Positions 23,976 through 36,100 of a stretch of 64,000 nucleotides of DNA are shown here, piece after piece. Source of the DNA: Strongylocentrotus droebachiensis (lineage: Eukaryota > Echinodermata > Echinoidea > Camarodonta > Strongylocentrotidae). The position numbers were made by a program, and so were the translations under genes. The notes beneath the pieces are model-generated. The model had not been told where the DNA came from and searched no databases. It worked only from the letters and a program-made list of their open reading frames with translations. Positions within the stretch are counted from its first letter, which is position 1, and every line of letters starts with the position of its first letter. The stretch spans positions 1-64,000 of the forward strand of contig JAVYIG010005384.1 of NCBI GenBank assembly GCA_035222895.1, read 5' to 3'.

Positions 23976-25483
23976 ATGAGTGGCCTCAGCATAGTATTTA
24001 AAAAAGTTGAAGGAGTGCCACAGATTTTGAAGTTAATACTGCGGCCTCATGTTGTTCGGGCCCCCACAATCATGGCGAGGAGAGTGATAACGTTACGAAG
24101 CTGCTTCTCCAGCTCTGCCTCTGCCCCTAGCATTGGAATTCGTCGTGATTATGTAAGTTAGAATACAGATGGTCATGATTTGATCTACAGTAAGTCTACA
24201 GGGCCCATATTCAATTCAATGCTTAAGTACAACATTTAAGCTTTTTACTTTGGTAGTAGATCTATTTGGCTTAATAGATAAAGTACTTGGCAAATTCTGG
24301 TATTCACTCCAAACTTTTGGCTAAGACCTAAGTACCTGTATTTTACCCTAAATTTAAGGTGCTTGTTCAGAAACATATCCAAAATTTGACCCATAACTTG
24401 GGCGTGGAGATACAAAATGAAGTAAATATTAATTGAATGTCCAAATAAAAATCATGAGTTAAAAGTCTTTGTTTATTACCTGTTTTGTGTCAATTTTCTT
24501 GTTATTTTTGGAGTATTTTTTGGATAAACGATGATGTTAGTTAATTAGTATACACTTTTTCTCAGGTTTCATGGCAAACCGTTGCATAATACAAGTGCAT
24601 ACCGATGGTGGGTTGCGGGCGCGGGCGCGCGACTGTATGAAGTTATCTACCCTAATTAGTCTATGCATTAATCTGTAAATATCTAAGCTGAGACGTAAAT
24701 TAATTAAAATGACCCCCCCCCCCCCCCCCCCAGCAAAGGAGACCAAATCCATCAAAACATTTTTGTACCTGTCCCTTCTATTTTCTTTCATCTTTAATGT
24801 TTGTAAACAACTCCTTGAGGACTTAATTGTAACGTATCTTGATGTCATTTTCTTGATTTTTTCTCCATACACAGATGACATCTTCTGACAATCTGTTGAA
24901 AAGCATTCAGTATAGCAAACTAGTTCATCCTGGAACTGGAAGGAAGATATCAACCAGCTGCAATCCACTCAAGGTAGAACTCAAGGAAGAGCAGAATGGA
25001 GAAGACGCACTCATATACAATGGACCCCTCACCAAAATGGTCTGCCTTGTCAAATTTTTCTCCTTGTCAACGAGCATCGTCAGTACAGGACTGATAACTA
25101 CACTTGTCCTTTCTCATGAGGTTGGTGCGATGACGTATATAGCCGGTGGCATCTCATCATTGATGATCTTCACACCCATCATCCTGCATTGGTTCACCAA
25201 AGGATATGTAGCTAAGATGTACCACAACCACACATCCCAGACTTACACTGCATGCACATTCAATTTCTTTCTGAGAGACGTGAAGACGGAGTTCAAACAA
25301 AGTGATGTGAGCCTACCTGCAGTCACTAGCGCAATCTCATCCTTCTCCATCCGTGACAAGGCGGTGCTGGTTGATCCTCGTGGTTTCATCAATCCAAACC
25401 ATTACTCTCATTTGATGGGATATACAGACACTGATGGCAATGTCAACTTTGAAAAGCAATCAAACTCAGAAGAATTAAGATGA
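23976..25483 (+). CDS. TMEM70: TMEM70 homologue, mitochondrial ATP synthase assembly factor
   Basis: Two exons, 23976-24152 and 24875-25483, joined in phase 0 across a GTAAGT...CACAG intron, give 261 aa; human TMEM70 is 260 aa. The family supports assembly of complex V (c-ring) in the mitochondrial inner membrane. Exon 1 encodes a basic, Ser-rich, acid-poor leader (ARRVITLRSCFSSSASA) fitting a mitochondrial targeting peptide. Exon 2 has the family block GPLTKMVCLVKFFSLSTS starting the first membrane segment and a second hydrophobic segment ending FTPIILHWFTKGYVAKMYHN. It continues with TYTACTFNFFLRDVKTEF and ends near a HLMGY motif that is also present in vertebrate TMEM70. The ATG at 23976 is preferred because it gives the family length and precedes the leader. 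The exon 2 ATG at 24875 would lack the targeting sequence. A CpG-rich stretch lies just upstream. No alteration is seen. Confidence 0.93.
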
Positions 25484-25943
25484 AAACTATCACTGCATAC
25501 AGACTTGCATGACAAGAGATTTAATTTTTTGTTTCGCATGAATGTTGGAAGGGAGATATACTGTAGGCACTGCTTTTCCCCAATAGCACTATCATCAACC
25601 TTGAAGGGCATGCCTGGACCCATTTGCAAGTTGAATCGAATGAATAGAGAAAAATTAAACAAACCAAACAAGAAACTTTCATACTTTCATTAAAATTGAA
25701 CGAAAGATACGAATGTTATGGAATTTTTTGTAAAGTTTGTTTAATTTGTCTCTATTTATTCAAATGGCCCTTTAACTTTACATTTTTTACACACAAAAAA
25801 AATCAAATTATATGAAACTTGATCACAGGGGTTATGATGGAATATCAAAGATCCTGTGAGTGGAGTGGAAGAGTGCCCTGACCACAAGTCAGCTTCAATA
25901 AATGTTGAAAAGCAGGAAAAATCATATCATATCGATGTAGAGG

Positions 25944-26090
25944 TGTTGTGGTCTATAGGATACGTCATCGGAATGTGGATCATGTGGTTCGCAGTTCGAG
26001 TCTACCATCTCGCTATGGCAGTAATGTCCTTTGGCAAGACACTTATCTACATTTGCCACTCTTCACTCAATGTTGAATACGGTAGGTAAC
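25944..26090 (+). mobile_element. tRNA-derived SINE
   Basis: The head folds like a tRNA: GAGGTG pairs with CATCTC at its end, with an A-box-like TGGTCTATAGGATA and a B-box-like GGTTCGCAGTTCGAGTC. The body continues GTCCTTTGGCAAGACACTTA then ATCTACATTTGCCACTC. The same body occurs at 54585-54665 and inverted at 52280-52345. It is not a functional tRNA gene, because the anticodon arm is irregular and the tail is SINE-like. Confidence 0.65.
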
Positions 26091-26715
26091 GGGTAGAATG
26101 TGAACGTTAATGTGGTTGCATTGGCATGTCCGTGCTTGTAAAATGGTGCCTGGCTGAATAATCCCTAGGGAGTGGAGGGTGTGCACTATCATGTGCTGAT
26201 TAGCAATTGAATCCAATGTCTTTGGTAATTACTAATTGTAAAATTTAGTAAAGCACTTAAAAAAGTAGTACATTGTACATGTATGAAAGGAAACCTCATC
26301 CCAATAAATATCTTTTAGTTATTCTGAGAGATTTATTGTATTCTTGCCCATAAATCTGCAAGATTCCACACCAAAGTGTATAAGAGAGGTATAAAGCAAG
26401 ATATTCTTTAATATCATACTGTTCAGTTTATCAGCACGACATGGTCATCCCCATTTTCTTGACAACATGATGTACTATGCAAAGTCAAGTAATCAAATTT
26501 ATGAATGCTTCCTTCCCACATGTGTGTGATAATGGAATATTTCATTCACATGCTATTATATTTTGTTAGGGACAACAATTGTCGGAATGCAAATTGAATG
26601 AATAAATGTACGTGTTGCCCTTCCGGGGTGAAGGTTTTGCATAAATGAAAATAGTTTGTCAACTGCTTTATTTCAGTATTTTTAAATAAATGAGTTACAA
26701 CTTTTCCCCTGTTAA

Positions 26716-27216
26716 AGGTAAAACAAAGTTTTGGAAAATTTTGAAAATTGGGTGGATAGTGATTCTTTACAATTTTGATATATTTGGATGCCCCTGTGGA
26801 TGATAAGCACACAAAAAATTAGCCCCTAAAACACTTCTGTTTTCAAGAAAAATTGAATATAAAAATTTACCGGTGCTCCCGGTATATTTTGATGAATTTC
26901 AAATAGCGCCTACGGCCGTACATTGGTAGCTGCGACCATGAAATTCTCAGAACATGTAGATACGATATATGATTTATAAACGGGAATAGCCAATCGGTCA
27001 GTTTTAGTCAAGAAACATTGTTTTATAGCTTTATTAATATCTTGACCTTGAGAGGGAGCTATACAGCATAAAGAGTTTATTGTTAACAATTTCATAACTT
27101 TAGACTCGATTTCAACCGCGACAACGATCACTTAATATTGTAGGATCGCATATGCTTCCAATATGTTCATTTGAACCGAATTCATGACTCCATACCAAAA
27201 CTTTGTATTATTACCT
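26716..27216. mobile_element. TTAA-flanked TIR element
   Basis: The left end AGGTAAAACAAAGTTTTGG and the right end, inverse of AGGTAATAATACAAAGTTTTGG, are each bordered by TTAA (26712-26715 and 27217-27220). About 500 bp, noncoding. The AGGTAA terminus is shared with the element at 31229-31594, suggesting the same Kolobok-like group. Confidence 0.55.
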
Positions 27217-29773
27217 TTAATATATTTTGCTAAATATTTTTACATTTTCAGCTATGATTTTGCATCATTTAAAATTAATTGGCTTAATTAAGATGGAGGT
27301 TGTATGTCCCTGACACTTGACGAAAAGAAAGCCTCGTGTTTTGCTTTCGGATTTATATTCATGAACAAGAATATTCATGAAAAATGGACTAACCATCATA
27401 AATATTTGTCCTGTATAATACTGCTAGAAAACTTCTTCAAATTTCTGTTTTTAATTAACTGTCCGGACACACAACATCTGGGTTACACCTAAGGTAAAAT
27501 TAAGTCCTGGGAAGCTTATTTTGCATACCGGTACACATAAGACCATTTGAAAGAAGTTAGAAACTTCTAATGAATGTTTGAGAAAATCAGGTTTTTCTCC
27601 AATTTTTGACATGATCCTATTACCGGTAAACCACAGATCGTTTTCCAAATCTCAGAATATCTTTCTGAAATCTAGTCCATGTATATTTTAAAAGTTTAGA
27701 TACTGAATCCAAGATAAGATTGTTTTAGAATAACTTACTATATTTTTTTTGCGTCAGAATGTTGTTTGGGTCTGTAGTGTAGATTATACACAAAAATATG
27801 CATGAAAGAACATTTATATTTTGGCTTTTTCAAAACAGTCTGGTTGCGACGCTGCCTGAAATTAGCCACCAACTTTTTGTTTTGTGTTTCCAAGTGGGTT
27901 GGATCCAGGCTTTCAAATACTGGTACTACTTGAATACATGTACATGTATGGAGTCCAACAGAATAATAACTAACTTGGTTTCTAAAATTGTATGGGAGAA
28001 GTTTAAATTAAAGAATTTCAATTTTTTTCAACTTTTAGACTTGATTCTTTCCTTACTATGCTTTAAATTTTTACTGGAGTAAAGGAAAGCCGGAAACCAG
28101 GAAAATCATCCTGAGAGGGACAATTGTTTCAAACTTCCCGTGATACACACAACCCACTTGAAGACACCATACAAAAATATTGGCAAATTTTGCCAGCGCG
28201 CCACAACCCGACTGTTTTACATTAGCCCATTTATTTGTGCTAGTTTATGAAAAATATTTGTATGAGTGAAGCAAATTAACCCTGTTCATTCGTATATCAA
28301 CTGAAAATGAAACAAACTCTGTGAGGTAATGTAGAAAAATGTATTGGTTTTATATCAATCTTTCATTCATCAAGAGAAGACATAAAATATACTGGAAGTA
28401 TACAAAACAAATATATTTATATATCAAATAGCTCTGTTAGTTGAATATATTCTGGCTAATAAAGAATCTTTAGAATTACAATAATATCTTTTCAAGGCTT
28501 AAAGCTTTCCCACATGCGTTAAAAATCACAACATAATACTTTAAACAACCAAAAATTACAAGGATTACATGCCCACTTTATGAATGAAACAAACAGAAAA
28601 ACAGATTAATAGGGAAGTCCTGTCCCAGAATGACTTGCTTCAAAGAAGCAAACAAATCGAAGAGATGAAATATAAAATGATGTGGAAATTCAAAGAACTA
28701 ATAAAAGCTATCAACTTTCTAATGAATTGAAAAACCATGGAAAAAATGAAAATGACTACACAAATGAGTGACTTTTTCTGGAGTTTCTGGTTTCATTCCC
28801 TCACAATATTACTTGTGTATATGTCTTGTTAAAGTAAATAAATAAATAAATAACCCCGGTAATACATTTTCCATGTTTTCTACAAATGCAAGAGTGGGGC
28901 CAACAACAAAAAAGGTGTGTAACCACCAAAGTGGCACTATCTTATTTGTGTAGCATGCTTACATGTACATGGCTGAGCTGTCCACAGACCCAGAATCCAT
29001 GTTTTCTCGTGTACAATAACAATAGAAATACCCTGTTTCATATTGATACAGTTTTAATTAACATAACATATTGCCATCAATCTAACTTGGATAGAGGAAT
29101 GAGTTTGTTAGTTTTTTGAAAAAGAAGTGGACATTTGTATGACATAACAATATGCATGAGCACAAAAAACTGTAATTTCATATCATATACATGTAGCTAT
29201 GTCATGGCTTCATGATGGGTTGCCAGTTTGTCTTGATACTGGGTATGAAATTGGAGGAAGGAGAATTCCAATTCCCAGTACATGCCGAGACATGGAGCCA
29301 CCACATTAAAACTTCTGCCATAGTTTTAAGGAGTGTTAACAACTGCTTATGAATTGCTGTCTGGTTTGTTGTATATTTGTTGAATATGGAAAAGAATATC
29401 ACTTTACTTCAAAATTGATGGAGAGAATAATCATGGAAAGATATGAAAACTAACAGGGAAAAACTGAAAATGGCAGGGCTTAAACAAAATATCCTGATAG
29501 GAATAGTTAAAGAAAACCCATAAAAACCGCGGAATCGCACAGTAACATGTACAAGTAAACCCCGCAACCCCAACAAAAATTTGCTTTACAATTTTCTCAT
29601 TAAATTTTAATGAAAGAGCAAACATTTTACTTGACCGTACTTACCAGTAAAACATTTTTCTGAAAATTGGCCAACGGGCCAGTGGTAGTGTCGAGTTTTC
29701 GTGAAAATATGATTTTTCTCTCCAAAATCTGATTTTAAAACAAATCTCTGCTGAGTATCTTGTAATATTCATT

Positions 29774-29925
29774 GGGTAGAAAAGTTGGAGGTACCAGACC
29801 AAGAGGAAAACTAATATCTAACTGGGAGGAGAACATTAAGACACTTAGTGGAATGACACTGCAATAGTGTACTAGGATGGCAGAAAACAGAGATGTGTGG
29901 AAAACGTTGCAATCAACTTCCGAGC
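29774..29925 (+). mobile_element. LINE reverse transcriptase C-terminal remnant
   Basis: Conceptual translation shows GTRPRGKLISNWEENIKTLSG followed by a RMAENRDVWKTL-like end (short frame breaks between). This aligns by eye with the C-terminus of the LINE at 52352-53125 (GKRGRGCPPISWTDDIKEVSG...ERVAWRAL). A decayed copy of the same family near the SLC35C2 3' end. Confidence 0.5.
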
Positions 29926-30101
29926 TGCAAGAAGATACCTTGATAGATGGAACAAGTACTACACTGTATATGTGGGAGATATCTGTCACTACATTTACCC
30001 TTTCTCTAGACAAAAAACATGCTTTAATAGTCTTACATTTGTTCTTTTTAGAGATTAGTCACCTGGCATAGTATTATCTTGTCAATTTTTAAATTCTCCT
30101 G

Positions 30102-33100
30102 CTATAATTTTGTTACAACTATTTTCCTGACATAGAGCTCCTGTTCATCACTGCTATCATCATTTATAAGGTTTTCCATGTCATCTTTGACATCATGTGA
30201 TGGGCTTCCTGAAGAACCTGCAATTAGAGTATATGAAGAATGAAACTGATAAGTGCATAAAATAGTGTATTCAAAGGTTAGATATTAAAAGAACAACACC
30301 TTAATGTCGATTGCCTTCCTAAATTTATCAAATTCATTTCTTCAGAGTTTTATTGAAAAGCATTTAGAAGTAATAAAAATTCAACAAAACCTTTAATTCT
30401 GGATCATTTGCTTTGCTCCATTGAATTTTTCCTTAGGGTACAACGCATTAGAAAGAAGTTTTGAGGGGTAAAAATGAAGAAGCTACCACCTGGTCACTTT
30501 GCTTCTTCTTTTAACTTAGCTACTAATTCTGGGATAAAGGGAATCAAAGCTAACAATTATTCCAGCTTTACCACAACGTTTATTAATTCATTGAATTATC
30601 TTTCCTTTCAAGAGATTGAACACCCGACAGCCAAAGCTGATTTACATAGGGGCCCACAATTAGTTTCTAAGGCTTTTACTTCCAAATGTAAAATATTCAA
30701 CATACATGTAGACAGACATTCATCCCAATGAAATTCAAAGCTGATATCTCAACATTCAAAGATAAAATCTTCTTTTATTTTTTAAGATATGCACTGTAAC
30801 AAGTAAATATCGTAAACTACAATACTATATGTATGAGGATATATAATTTAAACAATTTTACAGATAACTTTTGTTTTCTGAGGCGATTATTCTAACATCT
30901 AAAGAGTATAAATTATGTTTTGTTTTCACAGCTTAATTCAACATGTAAACATGATAACTTACGTTTAGTTTCTAGTGCTTTTAGTCCAACATGTAAGGAT
31001 ATTCCGCATAGACAGACAACCATCCCAATGAAATTCAGAGCTGACATTTCATCTCCCTTTTGTGAAGCAATGTATAACGTACAGATTTCCTGTAAACACA
31101 CAAAAAGAGAAACAAAATATAGTAGAAATTAATTGCATCTCTCTAACGATCATCTTATCATAAAGGGACACTTTGGGGAACTTAAAAAAAGGGGGGGCAC
31201 TGTGACACTGTGCCCCCACATGACTTAAAGGTAAAGACCAGTATTGGAAACGCCCCAATTTCAAAAAATGAAATGGAAGCTCTCATTACCAATCATGTGA
31301 AAGAATATGTTTTGACTAATACATGATGATAAAAAATTTGCCGGGAAACCGCCTACTAATTCATATATTTGGTAAATTTGTTTCTCTCATGGTCTGTGAG
31401 AGATAAAGGGTAGTCCCATATACATCTTTCTGTGTATAGTGCTTGTAACTTTACGAAGAATGGGCCAAATTTCTTATCATTTTGATGATTCCAGAACCTT
31501 GCAGATGCTAGATGCTAGATGATCAACCTTTTCTGATCGATTCCACAACTTTTCTTTCACAATGCAATCGCATGACCATTACTGGTCTTTACCTTTAACT
31601 AACCAAAACTGTGGGGGAAGGGGGGGGAGCACTGTGCCCCCACATGACTTGACAAACCAAAATAGTGGGGGAAGGGGGAACTGTGCCCCCACATGCATTG
31701 ACAAACCAAAAATGGTGGCTTGTAGACTTTAAAGGTAGGGCTTAAAACATTCAGGGACTATATGGCCCAAATTTAATCTTAAGTGTCATATAGTGTATAG
31801 TGATGAGCTGCCATGATCAAATGCATTCAAGATATTATATCTTATGAGGCAGAGGTACACATAATAAGACTACTGGTATAAGCTGTATAAATTTCATCAC
31901 ATACTACTACTACTACTACTAATAATAATAATAAAAATAATAATAATGATCATTGTCATTCATCATCTTATTTAAATGGTTACTTCCCCAAGTCATGCTT
32001 GCATGTGATCAATCATATTAAAAGTGGGTTTCTACATAGCTTGTTGAAAAGAGTCTGGCTCACAGACGCATCTACAATACAACCACTGTATCAGGTACAA
32101 TACATAGTCAGCTCAAATTAGTTTAACTACTATAACACCAGGGGGGGTGTTTCACAAAGATCTTAAGTTGAACTTATCTCTAAGTTGGACTTAACAATTA
32201 TGAAAAGCCATTAGCATCTAAGAAAATATTTTGCAAAAGTTATTTTAACAGGCATAAATGTTGATTCAAATCATACATATTTTATATTACCAAGGAGATT
32301 TTATGTTCTTGATGTGGAATTTATAAAAAGTCTAAAATACTTGATTTTTCGCTTTTGAATATATTTTTATTTCAAGGCTACAAATGGCTCTCCATAATTC
32401 TAAAGTCCAACAAGTTCAACTTAGGATATTTGTGAAACACCCCCCAGTACCTTCTACTACCTACCTTGAATATTCCTGATATTGAGAGAGTGAGTGTTGA
32501 TGTGCGTGATAGAAGTAAGTACTCTGAAATGGCTAACATAAAAGCCAAACAAGCACCAAATAGAAGCTTAGTACATGTTACTGTAAACGTGTGGATATCA
32601 GTAAAACCCAAGAAGTCCTCTGTTGAACAGATCCTTACTCCTGAAAATATCAAAGAGAAGGTAGATACAGTAAGTGAGAATTTGATTTAAACAAAGTTAC
32701 TTGTTACATCATGCGTAGCATGTGGATAATTGACTATTTTCATAATGCAGGGAATAATTTTCCTGGTATCGCATCGCAATTTGCTATGCATTTTTGCATG
32801 ACTGCTATACAAAAAATCTTTTGTGTAGCAGTTTTCTTCCATAGAAATGTACAGAATTTCATTTGAAATATTTATCCATCGGCTGAAATTGCTAATCAAA
32901 AAAATTGGAGGAAAATTATTCCCTGTAATGTAATCAAATTTAATACAAATTATTAATTTCTTGTTACTATTTTGTACAAATTAATTCATTCACCTGTTAG
33001 GAATAATTGTACATGTATTTCAATAGTCAGAATGCGATTTGCATACATTAATTGTTGCTAGGTAGGACAAACATTCATATTATATTGACTGGGCTTGAGG

Positions 33101-36100
33101 TGTACATCAGAAATATTGACCAAGCTAAGATCATATTACCCCACGTCGAAAAGGGGGAGGGGGATTTCACAGATAATTTGATACATGTAGTCGCTGCGAG
33201 TTACATTTTTAGCATGTAGAAAAACATTTGCCTAACACTTGATTCCATTTACGAAATTACTCAAGAGTGAAATAAAATAGACTTTCACAAAGCAAGAAGA
33301 TTTCATCTTAATGTTGTCTTCATAACAAACATTGCCTCCTTCTCAATCTCAGGCTAATAAGTAATAGCATGCATCTTCTTCTTTTTCTAAACACAGCATT
33401 AACAGTTTGGAAAGACTTTCAATGTTCTGAAGGATGCTCTAAAAGGAAAAACAAAAACAAAGATTTTTCTTTTCTTTTCCATTTTGTTGTTGTTGTAATG
33501 CCTGTTTGTATTTACCTTCTACAGCGATGGCAAGTGGAAGTAAACCAAGTATCATGACAGGCTGCAGATGGTAGATTATATCAATTGGATTGCGTAAACC
33601 TGCAAATAAAGATGTAGATGTATGAGACTGATAATAAGCCTCACAAAGTATACATGTATGCTTCAAACAATTTACAAAAAAAACAAAACATAGATAGATC
33701 AAAGAATAAGGACTAGATACAATGGGGTTCAGAGAAAAATTGATTCTCCTCAATTGCATCTTTCATCACTTACAATGACTTTGATTATAAAGTGCATTAA
33801 ACGACATAAGTCCTAAATCTAATGGTGGAGACAGAATCATAGGCTTGAGGTAGTAAAACTTCTCTATTGAATGTTGGTCTTTTCTATGTTGGTTTATTCT
33901 TGAACCTGTCACATCATTGTGCTTGGAAAGCAGTTTTTTAAACTGAATGTACCTACCCTCTATTTAAATAAAACTTGAATAAATAAATAAATAACTTGCA
34001 GCTATATTTGATTCTAAATTCTGCTTTAATTCTACTTAATGAAAACAAGGAAATAAATTATACCACTCATATTTTGCTCATAATAAATGTTTGATTGTGG
34101 GTTTCAATTTTTTTTCTTGGATGCACTGTATATTGCACAATGTAAGAAGAAGAAAAGCAGAAATGAATAGGGGAACAAAAAATGTTAAAGAAATAACACA
34201 GAATCACATTATATGTTCAATCATACAGTATATACAGATGGGTCTCAATTTTAGATTAGTGATTCTGAAAAATGGTAGAGGTAGATTTTAAATAGGAGGA
34301 AGAGGAGGAAGAAGAGGAAGGGGACAAAGAAAAGAAAAGGAGCAGCAGCCGATGAGGAATACAAACAGAGTAACAAAAGTAATCAAGTGTGAAAAAGATG
34401 AGAGCTACTGACCCGTTTCTTCTTTTTGAGTTAATATTTGTGCTAATGACCATCTGAGACCACTGAGAAAGGATGCTGCAAGGACTAAGACGAATCCTTC
34501 AAGGTTGAATTGAGTTGATTCATATGTAAACATGAAGAGACCTACAGCTATAAGCACCACAATGATAACCTGCATCCAATGCTGTAACAAATCACCAAAA
34601 TAAAAGAATAAAGAAAACTATTGAAAAACTATTGTGTAGGTGACAATCTGTATTGCTGCGCAGTGCGATCCCCCGGCAGTGGCAGCGATTTTTGTGTCAT
34701 ACTTATGTTCGGAGGGACAAAAATCCCCTCTCCCCTACCTGAAACAAAGTATGGTGTAGAGATCGCCACTAGTGACTATTGTCAAGACTAGGAGCAATGT
34801 CCCCAATGTGTGTAGATTAGAATATACTGCATCTCTGTACAAAATTTGAAAGAAATCTGTCAAGAAATGTGGCAGTTAAGCGCACAAAATACAGCCACCA
34901 ATTTTGACCTTCGACCCTATAATAGATGTTGACATTTCTGTTATCCTTTTGTTTACATTGTAACCTTTTCTACAGCACATCTGCAGCAACAGTAAGGTTA
35001 TTTTCTTGTAGAAATATTCAGATCTTTACAGTAATGTATTGTCTAGGGTTTATGATTGTAACAAATACATGTAACTAAAATAATCACCAAAACTTTAGGC
35101 CAATAATTGAACATTTTTTGGTATATTTGTATATAAATGTTACATCATATCTAATAGTCACCTACTTTTCAATAAGACAGTAAAGTAGAGTATGGCTTTA
35201 ATTTGTTACTAAAATTGTAGTCCTATGTCAGGTTTTACCATAATATTAACATAATCCTGAATTTGATATTTCCTTTGAAATTGTACAGGCACCGCTCATT
35301 TTGAACTGGAAAAAAAAAAAAACTGATCCAAAAAGTGAAACAGCACCACCCTTTGTGGGGGCAAGCTGGTGACATATGACCATCATCGGACATGTTTTTG
35401 TTACACCCCACCATAAGAGAGATCTGACCCTTCGTGAACTCTAAAGGAGAGCGATTATATTTTATGATTCTTAGAAGAAGAAAAAAAACACAAAAAAGAG
35501 AACTGCTCTTTTCAAGGAAATTCACAGAGTTGCCAATTCATGTTTGTTATGTTATAAGTTTAAAATTCATCACATCTTCATACCGTCCAATTCCCTTAAA
35601 ATACTGATCTGTTCTTCTTTTTTACTGTCTTTCTGTTCCTTTTTTCTCATTTTTCGTGTACATCTTCTAAACTCTATTTGATTTTGCCTCGGTAATAATG
35701 AAATACTCATTATTCATGCACTCATCTAAAAAAAATGCTATAATTTCTATCAAACAATTAATGATGAATTTTTTTTTTTTTTTTTGCACCAGAGAGGACT
35801 GGACACTGAAACTAAGAAATCATGAAAAAGCCTAACGGTACAAAAGTACAGAAAGATTTTTAACAGAGAACACTCTAATGACTCACTGGTTTTTGAAGAC
35901 CGAATGCTATTGCAAAGACAAGGATGAAAATGATTGCAGATGACTTGCACATAGTATAGAGAGAGATGGTAATGAAGACCAGACTCCAGTTGGAGAAACC
36001 AATGTCCAATGCACTTGTTATACCTGAATGGTTATATAAGACATATAAATACAACATACTGCTGATAAATGAAACATCACAAGTATAACCACGATCAGAA

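Larger units (their letters stand above)
25484..30101. other. Intergenic region between convergent TMEM70 and SLC35C2
   Basis: Mostly AT-rich unique-looking DNA, including the 3' UTRs of both convergent genes. It contains a tRNA-derived SINE (25944), a TTAA TIR element (26716) and a LINE remnant (29774). No additional conserved coding sequence was recognised. The A/T-rich stretch 27300-28860 shows nothing beyond scattered short open frames. Confidence 0.6.

Noticed and set aside
24875-24877. ATG at the start of TMEM70 exon 2 as the start codon
   Set aside because: It lies right after a good CACAG acceptor; starting there would lose the mitochondrial leader and give a protein shorter than the family.
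25944-26017. Functional tRNA gene
   Set aside because: It has acceptor-like pairing and box motifs but irregular inner arms, and its downstream body is repeated elsewhere, so it is a SINE head.
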